Part shown: positions 1 to 9,309 of the stretch, in pieces | How the letters are laid out: each line of letters starts with the position of its first letter | How positions within the stretch are numbered: the stretch's first letter is position 1 | DNA from: Flavisolibacter longurius | GTDB taxonomy: Bacteria > Bacteroidota > Bacteroidia > Chitinophagales > Chitinophagaceae | NCBI GenBank assembly: GCA_013327885.1 | Contig: JABUMY010000012.1 | Location: forward strand, 62,001 to 126,000 | Reading direction: 5' to 3' | DNA length: 64,000 nt | Made by a program: the position numbers and the translations under genes | Notes under the pieces: generated by a model | Databases searched by the model: none | Seen by the model: the letters and a program-made list of their open reading frames with translations, nothing else | What the model was told of the DNA's origin: nothing

Positions 1-2
1 AA

Positions 3-1421
3 GTTGGCGCCGGAAGCGCCGCCAATACAAAAACCGTTCGTGTTTACAACACAACGGGCAATAAGCGCAGCGAAGTGGTTCGGTTGGATCTGCCCGGAGG
101 TGACAATGCAAATTCTGTTACAATTGTTGATGCCCGCAACAAGCCTGTTCTTACACAGGCCAATGCTTCATCTACCGGCAAGGCGCAAACGCTTTATTTC
201 AATGCCACCGTACCGGCACTGGGGTATGCTACCTACCGCGTGATTCCGCAACAACCGGCGAAAAGGACAGGGGCCAACGCATTTCTGTCTGCCGATGGAA
301 ACCTTGTGCTGGAAACCGATCTTTACAAACTGGTGATCGACAAAAACAAGGGCGGCACCATCAAAAGCCTGGTGGCAAAAACACTTGGGAACAAAGAGTT
401 TATTGATGCCAAAAACGAAAGGCGTTTTAATGAACTGCGTGGGCATTTTTACAACAACGGTGGCTTTCATTCCACTGCCGACGGGCCGGTGATGGTTACC
501 CTTGTCGAAAACGGTCCGGCTCTGGTAAAGGCCGAAATAAGAGGAAGCCTTTTGTCGCACCCTTTTGTACAGACCATAACATTGAAACAGGGTGACAAAA
601 AAATCGATTTCAATCTGCAAATCGATTGGCAAGAAAACATTGGGATCGGGAGTGGTTACAAGCAGCATGGCGGACTGGATGCAAAGGATTACACAAAGCC
701 ATTTTACGATGACAGCAAAAAGCTGCTGGCCCTGTTCCCGGTTAATTTTTCTGCACAAAAAATTTACAAGGCCGCACCCTTTGATGTAACCGAAAGTAAG
801 CTGGCCAACACGTTTTTTACACGCTGGGACAGCATCAAGCACAATCTTTTGGTGAACTGGGTAGATCTGTATGATGAAAAGGCCAACCTTGGCCTGGCCC
901 TACTGACCGATCATGCAACCTCTTATGCACACGGCGAAAACCATCCTTTGGGTTTGAATGTGCAATATTCAGGCGCCGGTTTATGGGGTCGAAATCATAC
1001 CATCACGGGTGCAACCAACCTGGCTTATGCCCTCGTGCCACATGCCGGGAAATGGGATAAGGCAATGCTTAACACCGAAGCGCAAAACTGGAACGAGCCC
1101 CTGGTTGCTGCACTAACAGCTAACAATACGCCGGAACAGCGATCATTGTTGGATGTCAGCGGCACCGGGCTGCAGGTGACCACGATGATGATGGATGGGC
1201 CAGATTTGCTACTACGGTTGTTTAATGCGGAAGGGGATGATAAAATAAAGATGATTGTAGTAGGCGGTAAGGCGGCATCAGCCGATTTGATCGAGCTGAA
1301 CGGAGCAGTGAAAAGCCGTGTAAAACAGCAGCACAAAGGACCAGCAACGATTCTGCAACTCTCGATGCCTCGCTTCGGCATCCGAACCATCCGGTTAAAA
1401 AATTTCAAAGCAGCTTTATAA
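3..1421 (+). CDS. alpha-mannosidase, GH38 family, C-terminal part (5' truncated by window edge)
   Basis: The reading frame is open from the first bases and ends at 1421, so only about the last 472 residues are present. No native start is visible. The segment LYKLVIDKNKGGTIKSLV, followed by a beta-rich region with RRFNELRGHFY and FFTRWDSIKHNLLVNWVDL, is typical of the C-terminal beta-sandwich domains of GH38 alpha-mannosidases. The N-terminal catalytic barrel with the zinc site lies outside the window, so activity cannot be judged. It is followed 75 bp later by a GH43 gene on the same strand and probably begins, or belongs to, the CAZyme operon running to 10800. The likely role is release of alpha-linked mannose from oligosaccharides in the periplasm or at the cell surface. 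Another family with the same C-terminal fold is possible but less likely. Confidence 0.75.
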   Translation, partial: VGAGSAANTKTVRVYNTTGNKRSEVVRLDLPGGDNANSVTIVDARNKPVLTQANASSTGKAQTLYFNATVPALGYATYRVIPQQPAKRTGANAFLSADGNLVLETDLYKLVIDKNKGGTIKSLVAKTLGNKEFIDAKNERRFNELRGHFYNNGGFHSTADGPVMVTLVENGPALVKAEIRGSLLSHPFVQTITLKQGDKKIDFNLQIDWQENIGIGSGYKQHGGLDAKDYTKPFYDDSKKLLALFPVNFSAQKIYKAAPFDVTESKLANTFFTRWDSIKHNLLVNWVDLYDEKANLGLALLTDHATSYAHGENHPLGLNVQYSGAGLWGRNHTITGATNLAYALVPHAGKWDKAMLNTEAQNWNEPLVAALTANNTPEQRSLLDVSGTGLQVTTMMMDGPDLLLRLFNAEGDDKIKMIVVGGKAASADLIELNGAVKSRVKQQHKGPATILQLSMPRFGIRTIRLKNFKAAL

Positions 1422-1496
1422 TGTCTTTTTTTCAGAATGTACATTTAGGTGATTAGACTGTATGTGCAGGCGAAAGGAATTTTAAAAATTTAAGTT

Positions 1497-3092
1497 ATGA
1501 AGCCAGGGGTCAGCGTTATGTTGTTAAAGGTAATTTTGTTATTGTCCGTTGGCGGAATGCTTGCTTTCGGGGTGAAGGACAAAGTATCCGTTAGCGGTAA
1601 CAAGCAATCGCTAAAACGGCAACCCGGCACAATGATCATTTCAACCGATGATACAGGTGGCCGGAAAGAGGTCCCGGTAATACCAGGCGACTTTGCTGAT
1701 CCCACTGTCATTCGGCGAGGTAACCTGTATTATGCAACCGGGACGTCTTCGGAATGGGCCCCACATTTCCCGCTTTTTACGTCTACCGATTTGTACAATT
1801 GGAAACAGTTGGGGTATGTTTTTGATCAGTTGCCGGCCTGGGCGTCGTCATCCTTCTGGGCACCGGAACTGTTTTACTGGAAAGGCACCTACTATTTGTA
1901 TTATGTGGCCCGTAAAAAAAGCGATGGCATTTCCTGCATTGGTGTAGCCACGTCAAAAGACCCGGCAAAAGGGTTTACGGACAAGGGAATCGTCGTCGAA
2001 TTTGGCAAGGAAGCCATCGATCCGTTTGTGCTGGAAGACAATGGCCAGTTGTACATGACCTGGAAAGCGTATGGACTGGACCAGCGTCCGATTGAAATTT
2101 TAGGTGCCCCACTTTCGGATGATGGTTTGAAACTTACCGGGGAGCCCTTCCTATTGTTGCGTGATGACGATAAACAGGGACTCGAAGGACAGTGCCTGGT
2201 AAAGCGGAACGGTTACTATTATCTTTTTTATTCACCCGGGGCTTGCTGTGGCCGTGGCTGCAGTTACAAAACGGAAGTGGCACGTTCCGCATCTTTGAAA
2301 GGGCCCTATACCCGGTATTCGGCTAACCCTCTCCTGGCTGAAACAGAAGACTGGAAATGCACCGGCCATGGCACCCTTGTTCGTACCAATGCGGGCAAAG
2401 ACTTTTATCTCTACCATGCTTACAGCAAAACAGCAGATGTGTTTACCGGCCGCCAGGGCATGCTGGCCGAAGTAACCTGGGATCCTGCTTCGGGTTGGCC
2501 AGCCATCCATCCCCTTGGCAAAAAAGCAAGTATCCAAAAGATTTTCCGGGATGATTTTTCTTCGCGGTCTTTAGCGGGTTCATGGCAATGGGATTTTCGG
2601 CATGCAACACCGGTAACAAAACTTCAAAATGGTGCATTATCACTTTCCGGCAAGGTTACACCAAACAACCCTGCCGGCGTTGCACTGACCGTTCGGCCCA
2701 TTGCCAGCAATTATGAAATGACAACGGAAGTTGTTCAGTCAAACGGTTCGCTGCAAGGATTGGTGCTTTATGGCGATGCCAGCCAGGCCGTGGGCATTGG
2801 TGTAAAAGGATCTCGTGTAGCGGTATGGGAAACAAAGAAGGGCGTGCGGTCAGTTTTAAAAGACGTGCAAAGCGGCAACTACCCGGTGCAGTTGAAGATG
2901 GTTGTTGATAGCGGCTCAAGCCTGCGTTTTTACTGGCGTGCAAAAGGGGAGGGGTGGAATGAATTGCATGCTGATGGTGCTCCTTATAACGGAGATTTTT
3001 TACCACCCTGGGACCGCAGTCCGCGGCCAGGATTGTTGCAGCAAGGAACAACACCGGCGACGTTCAACTTTTTTAAGATCCTTTACAAATAA
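1497..3092 (+). CDS. GH43 family glycoside hydrolase (arabinosidase/xylosidase type)
   Basis: A 531-residue protein with an N-terminal hydrophobic segment (about residues 8-25) that could act as a signal peptide or anchor. Residues 60-340 form a five-bladed beta-propeller of the GH43 type. The three expected catalytic acids are visible: D68 in FADPTVI (base), D175 in AIDPFV (pKa modulator) and E230 in GLEGQC (acid). A C-terminal beta-sandwich of about 180 residues, resembling the GH43 accessory domain, follows. Family members cleave alpha-L-arabinofuranosides or beta-xylosides; specificity cannot be read from sequence. A second ATG at 1518 would give a shorter leader starting MLLKVILLLS and may be the true start. 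The gene sits between a GH38 and a GH92 gene, consistent with side-chain trimming of a complex glycan. Confidence 0.85.
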   Translation: MKPGVSVMLLKVILLLSVGGMLAFGVKDKVSVSGNKQSLKRQPGTMIISTDDTGGRKEVPVIPGDFADPTVIRRGNLYYATGTSSEWAPHFPLFTSTDLYNWKQLGYVFDQLPAWASSSFWAPELFYWKGTYYLYYVARKKSDGISCIGVATSKDPAKGFTDKGIVVEFGKEAIDPFVLEDNGQLYMTWKAYGLDQRPIEILGAPLSDDGLKLTGEPFLLLRDDDKQGLEGQCLVKRNGYYYLFYSPGACCGRGCSYKTEVARSASLKGPYTRYSANPLLAETEDWKCTGHGTLVRTNAGKDFYLYHAYSKTADVFTGRQGMLAEVTWDPASGWPAIHPLGKKASIQKIFRDDFSSRSLAGSWQWDFRHATPVTKLQNGALSLSGKVTPNNPAGVALTVRPIASNYEMTTEVVQSNGSLQGLVLYGDASQAVGIGVKGSRVAVWETKKGVRSVLKDVQSGNYPVQLKMVVDSGSSLRFYWRAKGEGWNELHADGAPYNGDFLPPWDRSPRPGLLQQGTTPATFNFFKILYK

Positions 3093-3328
3093 TTTCCTGC
3101 GTCATTTTTTTACAAAGTATAGTCTATTGTTCCTGATCAGGGAATGATTTCTCATCGACGTCAAGCAAAAAATACATTTTGTGTTTTAATTACTACAATT
3201 GATTGCGCTGTTCTAAAACATTTGTTTCGGTGAAAGATTCCACGCAGAACGACAAAAAGCATTCTATCTCTACGCTGGAATAGAGGTAAACCGCTGTATG
3301 CGCTACTCTATTGAAACAGGCGCCGATA

Positions 3329-5710
3329 ATGATGATAAGAACCTTTACGCTTGCAACATCTTTGACGCTTCTCGGATTGTTTTCTATAGCGCAAAAAAAG
3401 GACCTGGTAGACTATGTGAATACCCTTCAGGGCACCAATTCGCACTGGGGGCTTTCGTATGGCAACACGTATCCAACCATTGCTGTTCCCTTCCCCGTTC
3501 ATTCCTGGTCGCCGCAAACAGGCAAGAACGGAGATGGCTGGAAATACACGTATGCTGCCAACACCATTCGCGGCTTTCAGCAGGTACACCAATGCAGTCC
3601 GTGGATGGGAGATTATGCCGTGTTTTCACTGATGCCCGTTACCGGCAAACTGGAAGTTGGCGAAGACGCAAGAGCGTCCTCGTTTTCGCATGCCAATGAA
3701 ACGGCCAGGCCGCATCTTTACAAAGTAGCCCTGGGCAATGGTGCCACCACAGAAATCGCCCCGACCGAACGGGCCGGCCATATGCGGTTTTCATTTCCCA
3801 AAGGAAAAAATGCCTACCTGGTTTTGGATGGGTACACCAAAACCAGCGGTGTGACCATTCACCCCAAAGAGCGAAAGATAACCGGCTGGGTGCATAACGG
3901 AACCTTTGTTCCAAAGGATTTTCGCAGTTATTTCGAAATGCAGTTTGATCAGCCTTTTGTTGCCTATGGCACCTGGGAGAACCGCAAAAACACTGTGCTT
4001 GCCAACAACGTTAGCGACAGCGGCGAAGGCAAAGGCGCTTATGTACAATTCAAAGCTGGTACCACTGTACAAGTTAAGATCGCTTCTTCGTATATCAACC
4101 CCGCCCAGGCAACGCTTACGCTACAGCAGGAGCTGGGTAGCTTTGCTTCGGTGAACCAAACCAGTGATGCCGCCAGGAAGGCCTGGAATGCGCTTTTTTC
4201 GCGGGTAAAGGTGGAAGGCGGTACAGAAGAAGACCTGGCGACGTTTTATTCCTGTCTCTTCCGGGCTAACCTGTTTTCGCATAAATTTTACGAGATCGGC
4301 AAGAACGGCAAACCGTATTACTACAGTCCCTATGACGGGAAGATTTATAACGGTTATATGTACACGGATAACGGGTTTTGGGATACCTTTCGGGCCCAGT
4401 TCCCGTTAAGCAATATTTTACACCCTACCATGCAGGGACGCTATATGCAGTCGCTGCTGGCTGCGCAGGAGCAATCCGGATTTTTTCCCACTTGGTCCAA
4501 TCCCGGGCCTTCTGGCGTAATGATAGGCAACCATGCCATTTCTCTCCTTACCGATGCCTGGGCCAAAGGCATCCGCAGTTTTGATCCCGAAAAGGTTTTA
4601 AAAGCGTACCTGCACGAAATATCTAACAAGGGTCCCTGGGGTGGCAGCAACGGCCGCGAGGCGCACCAGGATTATTTTAAACTGGGTTATGTGCCGTATC
4701 CCAAATGGCACGAAAGCACAGCCAAAACACTGGAATTTGCCTACGATGATTTTTGTGCGTTTCAATTGGCACGCATGACGGGCAACCGTTTTTACGAAAA
4801 ACTGTTTGGCCGGCAGATGTACAATTACAAAAACATTTTTGATACAACGGTAGGCTTTGTTCGCGGAAGAAAAGAAGACGGTAGCTGGCTGCCCGATTTT
4901 GATCCGATCGAATGGGGTGGACCTTTTACCGAAGCCAATTCCTGGCAGTATAGCTGGTCGGTTTTTCACAACGTGGCGGACCTGCAAAAGCTGATGGGTG
5001 GCGAAGATGTCTTCCTGGCCAAACTGGATAGCTTTTTTACCATGCATTCCAATTTCAAGGTAGGCACCTACCGGGAAACCATACACGAAATGCGGGAAAT
5101 GGTGCTTGCAAAAATGGGACAGTATGCACACGGAAACCAACCGGTGCAGCATGCCGCTTATTTGTACAATTATACGCGGCAGCCCTGGAAGGCGCAAAAA
5201 AGGGTAAGAGAGATTATGGATCGTTTGTACAACCCCACTGAAAATGGTTATCCAGGTGATGAAGACCAGGGTGGCATGTCCTCCTGGTATGTGCTCAGTG
5301 CCCTGGGATTTTACAGCGTTTGTCCCGGCACGGATGAATACGTATTGGGAAGTCCGAAGTTTGGTAAAGCCACCATCACACTCGAAAACGGGAAGCAGTT
5401 TGTGGTAGAAGCAGTCAACAATAGTAAAGACAACGTGTACATCCAATCGGCTACGCTTAATGGTGTGCCTTACGACAAAAACTTTATCAGGTATAACGAT
5501 ATTACCAATGGTGGTACCCTGCGCCTGGTGATGGGCAGAAGCCCGGCCACCAACAGGGGCATTAGCCCGGGAGCTCGGCCTTTTTCGCTGGCGACCCACT
5601 TTGATAACATTTCAGCGACGCAGCTCAACGATGGTTCGCAGGTTTTGCCGCAACCTGCGACAACAGCCAATAAAAGTTTGTTGCTGCAGCAAGCCAATTC
5701 TCGTTTATAG
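3329..5710 (+). CDS. GH92 family alpha-mannosidase (first of three)
   Basis: A 793-residue protein beginning with an apparent signal peptide (to about residue 22, ending FSIAQ). I chose the ATG at 3329; a TTG at 3311 lies in frame and an ATG follows at 3332. The mature protein starts with the GH92 opening DLVDYVNTLQG, an N-terminal beta-sandwich, and then an (alpha/alpha)6 barrel with TDNGFWDTFRAQFPL and ESTAKTLEFAYDDF. The C-terminal GDEDQGGMSSWYV motif carries the Asp residues that serve as general base in this family. GH92 enzymes are calcium-dependent, inverting exo-alpha-mannosidases acting on N-glycans or fungal mannan. It shows only distant similarity to the two other GH92 genes in the window (26279 and 51462), so the three are probably not recent duplicates. 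Confidence 0.93.
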   Translation: MMIRTFTLATSLTLLGLFSIAQKKDLVDYVNTLQGTNSHWGLSYGNTYPTIAVPFPVHSWSPQTGKNGDGWKYTYAANTIRGFQQVHQCSPWMGDYAVFSLMPVTGKLEVGEDARASSFSHANETARPHLYKVALGNGATTEIAPTERAGHMRFSFPKGKNAYLVLDGYTKTSGVTIHPKERKITGWVHNGTFVPKDFRSYFEMQFDQPFVAYGTWENRKNTVLANNVSDSGEGKGAYVQFKAGTTVQVKIASSYINPAQATLTLQQELGSFASVNQTSDAARKAWNALFSRVKVEGGTEEDLATFYSCLFRANLFSHKFYEIGKNGKPYYYSPYDGKIYNGYMYTDNGFWDTFRAQFPLSNILHPTMQGRYMQSLLAAQEQSGFFPTWSNPGPSGVMIGNHAISLLTDAWAKGIRSFDPEKVLKAYLHEISNKGPWGGSNGREAHQDYFKLGYVPYPKWHESTAKTLEFAYDDFCAFQLARMTGNRFYEKLFGRQMYNYKNIFDTTVGFVRGRKEDGSWLPDFDPIEWGGPFTEANSWQYSWSVFHNVADLQKLMGGEDVFLAKLDSFFTMHSNFKVGTYRETIHEMREMVLAKMGQYAHGNQPVQHAAYLYNYTRQPWKAQKRVREIMDRLYNPTENGYPGDEDQGGMSSWYVLSALGFYSVCPGTDEYVLGSPKFGKATITLENGKQFVVEAVNNSKDNVYIQSATLNGVPYDKNFIRYNDITNGGTLRLVMGRSPATNRGISPGARPFSLATHFDNISATQLNDGSQVLPQPATTANKSLLLQQANSRL

Positions 5711-5821
5711 GGAAGATGATTACCGGGAAAACAGGCTCGTTTATAAAAGCTAGGAACGAGCTGAATAATTTACGTTACAAGCACTGAAATAAAAAAATGA
5801 CATGGGCATAAATGAAACAAC

Positions 5822-6742
5822 ATGAACAATTCACGTCGACAGTTTATAAAACAGACAGCAACCATTGCAGCAGGATTGGCCGTTTTTCCTTCATGGGCAG
5901 CGCTTTCCAAAAAACCATTTTTTGAAATTTCGCTGGCGCAATGGTCGCTATACAAAGAATTCTTTGGGAAAAAATATGAGGCGCTGGATTTCCCGGTTGT
6001 TGCCCGAAAGAATTTCGACATTGGTATGGTTGAATACGTGAACCAGTTTTTCAAAGACAAGGCTGAAGACAAAACTTTCTTAAAAGCCCTGCAGCAACGT
6101 TGTAGTGACAACGGTGTGAAAAATCACCTTATCATGATCGACGGCGAAGGTGACCTTGGAAATGTTGATGAAAAAGAACGCACAAAAGCGATCGAGAACC
6201 ATTACAAATGGGTAGAAGCCGCCAGCTTTTTGGGTTGCCGGTCGATCCGTGTCAATGCGTTCGGGCGGGGAAGCCGGGAGGAAGTGAAAGCGGCTGCAAT
6301 TGATGGACTCAGCAGGTTGGGAGCATTTGCCGGCAAGGCAGGTTTAAACGTGATCGTTGAGAACCATGGCAGCTATTCTTCCAATGGCGAATGGCTGCTT
6401 TCTGTCATGAAAGGGGTGAACAGGAAAAACGTAGGCATCCTGCCAGACTTTGGCAATTTCTGCATACAGCGGGATAATAATGGCTGCGCCGATGAATTCG
6501 ATAAATACAAGGGCGTGCAAATGTGGATGCCTTATGCCAAAGGTGTCAGCGCAAAAACGTTTTCCTTTGATGCTGCAGGTAACTGTATCGAAACCGACTA
6601 TCCCCGGATGCTGAAGATCATCAAAGATGCCGGTTTTAAAGGGGTGATCGGTATCGAGTACGAAGGTGATAAGCTTTCGGCTGAAGATGGCATTAAGGCT
6701 ACCAAGGCCCTGCTGCTAAAAACAGCAAATGCCTTGTCCTGA
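5822..6742 (+). CDS. exported sugar phosphate isomerase/epimerase-like TIM-barrel protein
   Basis: A 306-residue protein. The N-terminus reads SRRQFIKQTATIAAGLAVFP, a twin-arginine (Tat) type signal, implying export in folded state to the periplasm. The rest is a xylose-isomerase-like TIM barrel (AP-endonuclease family 2). Probable metal ligands are Glu in NVIVENHG, Asp in ILPDFGNF and Glu in GVIGIEYEG. Related Bacteroidota proteins are annotated as hydroxypyruvate isomerase-like or sugar isomerase/epimerase, and some act with 3-keto-sugar pathways; the substrate here is unknown. It lies between GH92 and GH78 in a colinear gene run (spacing 111 and 64 bp), which suggests it processes a sugar released by those enzymes. 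Confidence 0.8.
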   Translation: MNNSRRQFIKQTATIAAGLAVFPSWAALSKKPFFEISLAQWSLYKEFFGKKYEALDFPVVARKNFDIGMVEYVNQFFKDKAEDKTFLKALQQRCSDNGVKNHLIMIDGEGDLGNVDEKERTKAIENHYKWVEAASFLGCRSIRVNAFGRGSREEVKAAAIDGLSRLGAFAGKAGLNVIVENHGSYSSNGEWLLSVMKGVNRKNVGILPDFGNFCIQRDNNGCADEFDKYKGVQMWMPYAKGVSAKTFSFDAAGNCIETDYPRMLKIIKDAGFKGVIGIEYEGDKLSAEDGIKATKALLLKTANALS

Positions 6743-6806
6743 CTAAATTTTTTGTCAACCGATTTATCCATCCAAATCCATCACCGAAACAAACGATTTC
6801 ACAACT

Positions 6807-9197
6807 ATGTACAAACGTAAACCGTCGCTGCGAGGCTTCCCTTTTTTTCCGTTTGCCCTTTTTTTTATCCTGGTTTTCGGCGCAGCTAAAATGACAAACG
6901 CACAGGTGCTAACTTCTACAAAACTCTGGCGTGCCTACTGGATTGCTGCGCAAAATGATGAAGGTCGCGACTATGGTGTGTATCACTTTAGAAAAACAAT
7001 TGAGCTGAGCGTAAAACCGGCTGCGTTTAACATACACGTATCGGGAGATAACCGGTATAAATTGTTTGTCAATGGCACGCTGGTCTCGCTGGGGCCAGCC
7101 CGTGGTGACCTTCACCACTGGAACTATGAAACCGTAAACATTGCACCTTATTTAAGGGCCGGAAAGAACACAGTAGCGTCGCTGGTTTTCAATGAAGCGC
7201 AGTATCGTCCGGAAGCGCAGTTTACCATTCGCACGGGGTTCATCCTGCAAGGAGCAACGGAAGCCGAGGAAGTATTGAATACCAACAACACCTGGAAGTG
7301 CCTGCGCAACAGGGCAAACCTTCCTATACCAGGGTATTTTTTTGCTGCCAGTAAAGGCGAGATGGTTGACATGAGCCTGCGCATTAAGGGCGACTGGACC
7401 ACTGTTGATTTTGACGACAGCGCCTGGCCGGCTGCTAATGCCCTATTCGAAGGAAAGCCAAAAGGAATCGGTGATGCCTTTGCCTGGTCGCTGGTGCCGT
7501 CAGCCATTCCACCGATGGAAATGACCTACCTGCGCATTCCGGCCTTGCGACAGGCAACAGGCATTAGAGTGCCAGCAGGTTTTCCCGAAAAAAAGATACC
7601 GCTGACCATTCCCGCCAACACAACGGCAACCTTGCTGCTCGATCAGACCTATCTTACCAATGGCTATGTTACAATGGATTTCAGCAAGGGAAAAGGCGCC
7701 GGCATTTCATTGGGCTATGCAGAAACACTTTACGACAGCGGCAGCAACGGACGCCGGAAAAGTAACCGAAATGAGGTGGAAGGAAAAGAGTTCATTGGAC
7801 GGATCGACAGCCTGCTGGCCGATGGCAGCAACGGGCAGTCGTTCACCACGTTGAATTTCCGCACCTACCGGTATATCCGCCTGATCGTGCAAACTGGGGA
7901 AGAACCCCTGATCATTGAAGACATTTACGGCACCTTTACAGGCTACCCGTTTCAGCAAACCGCTCATTTTCAAACAAGCGATAAAGAGCTCAAACAGATC
8001 CTGGACATTGGATGGCGTACGGCCCGGCTCAATGCCTGGGAAACCTATACCGATTGTCCTTATTACGAGCAACTGCAGTACATCGGCGACACCCGCATCC
8101 AGGCCATGGTTTCCTACTATTACAGTGGTGACGACCGGCTGGCGCGGAATGCCATTACGCTGGTTGATCGTTCGCGGTTAGCCGAAGGCGTTACCCTCAG
8201 TCGTTACCCGTCGCATGGCACGCAGATCATCTCCACGTTCTCGCTCTGGTATATTGGTATGTTACATGATTACTGGCTGTATCGTGACGATGCGGCTTTT
8301 GTCAAGGACAAAATAGCCGGTACAAGATCCATACTGGAATTTTTTCGTAAATACCAGCAGGCCGATGGCTCTTTAAAAGACCTGCCGTATTGGACCTTTG
8401 TTGACTGGGCTGGTAACATGGGTTGGGGACCAAAAGGCTCTGATGGCAGTGCGGCTATCTATGATCTGCAACTGTTGCTGGCTTACCAATGGGCCGCGCA
8501 ACTGGAAGGATCGATGGGGCTCCCGGCTTTTGCATCCCTGTACAACCAAAAAGCAGCGCAGCTAAAGCAAACCATTCAGCGCAAGTATTGGGATCCGCAA
8601 CGGAAGCTGTATGCCGATACGAAAGGCAAGAAAGAGTACTCGCAGCATACCAATTCGCTGGCGATACTGGCCGGAGTGGCTGATAAAACACAATGGCCGG
8701 CATTGGCAAAAAGAATGCTGGCTGATACCACCTTAACCCAATGCACAGTTTATTTCAAATACTATTTACACCAGGCCCTGGTGAAAGCAGGTTTGGGCAA
8801 TGATTTTTTGAGCTGGCTGGATATTTGGCGGGAGAACATAAAAATGGGTCTTACCACCTGGGCCGAAGAATCGAACTTGCAAACGGCGAGGTCCGAATGT
8901 CATGCCTGGGGCAGTAGTCCGAACATTGAGTTTTTTAGGGTGGTGTTGGGAATTGACAGCGATGCGCCGGGGTTCCGAAAAATCCGGATCGAACCGCACC
9001 TCGGCAAGCTAAGTTCGGCCAGTGGCGAAATGCCGCATCCCAACGGAAAAGTGGCAGTTGCTTACCAACGCGACAACAAAGTATGGAAGATCACCTGCGA
9101 CCTGCCGCCCAATACCACCGGAAGCTTTGTCTGGAAAGGAAAAGCCCATAACCTTAAAGCCGGCAAGAATACTTTTGCTATCAATGACACGAAATAG
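6807..9197 (+). CDS. GH78 family alpha-L-rhamnosidase
   Basis: A 796-residue secreted protein with a signal peptide ending near residue 33 (KMTNAQ). Residues 40-380 contain the N-terminal beta-sandwich domains, including a carbohydrate-binding-like segment (FNIHVSGDNRYKLFVNG). The (alpha/alpha)6 catalytic barrel runs from about 385 to 720. The signature TYTDCPYYEQLQYIGDTR places D416 and E421 at the spacing of the Asp and general-acid Glu known from GH78 enzymes; Tyr420 stands where many members have Arg. The late motif SECHAWGSSPNIEFF and a short C-terminal beta domain complete the fold. It hydrolyses terminal alpha-L-rhamnose, as in rhamnogalacturonan, gum arabic or plant glycosides. It sits in the CAZyme run 1-10800. 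Confidence 0.92.
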   Translation: MYKRKPSLRGFPFFPFALFFILVFGAAKMTNAQVLTSTKLWRAYWIAAQNDEGRDYGVYHFRKTIELSVKPAAFNIHVSGDNRYKLFVNGTLVSLGPARGDLHHWNYETVNIAPYLRAGKNTVASLVFNEAQYRPEAQFTIRTGFILQGATEAEEVLNTNNTWKCLRNRANLPIPGYFFAASKGEMVDMSLRIKGDWTTVDFDDSAWPAANALFEGKPKGIGDAFAWSLVPSAIPPMEMTYLRIPALRQATGIRVPAGFPEKKIPLTIPANTTATLLLDQTYLTNGYVTMDFSKGKGAGISLGYAETLYDSGSNGRRKSNRNEVEGKEFIGRIDSLLADGSNGQSFTTLNFRTYRYIRLIVQTGEEPLIIEDIYGTFTGYPFQQTAHFQTSDKELKQILDIGWRTARLNAWETYTDCPYYEQLQYIGDTRIQAMVSYYYSGDDRLARNAITLVDRSRLAEGVTLSRYPSHGTQIISTFSLWYIGMLHDYWLYRDDAAFVKDKIAGTRSILEFFRKYQQADGSLKDLPYWTFVDWAGNMGWGPKGSDGSAAIYDLQLLLAYQWAAQLEGSMGLPAFASLYNQKAAQLKQTIQRKYWDPQRKLYADTKGKKEYSQHTNSLAILAGVADKTQWPALAKRMLADTTLTQCTVYFKYYLHQALVKAGLGNDFLSWLDIWRENIKMGLTTWAEESNLQTARSECHAWGSSPNIEFFRVVLGIDSDAPGFRKIRIEPHLGKLSSASGEMPHPNGKVAVAYQRDNKVWKITCDLPPNTTGSFVWKGKAHNLKAGKNTFAINDTK

Positions 9198-9309
9198 GAA
9201 TTCTCGACGCAAATACTATACGTAGTTGGGGTGGGTAAAAAGAGTTTTTTGCAAAACAAAAATGTAAAAGCGTCAACAGCCATTCCAAAAAAAACGCAGT
9301 TTTAGTACA

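Noticed and set aside
4598-5599. Long open frame (333 codons) on the - strand inside the first GH92 gene
   Set aside because: It lies fully antisense to a well-supported GH92 gene and has no recognisable motif; a shadow of codon bias.
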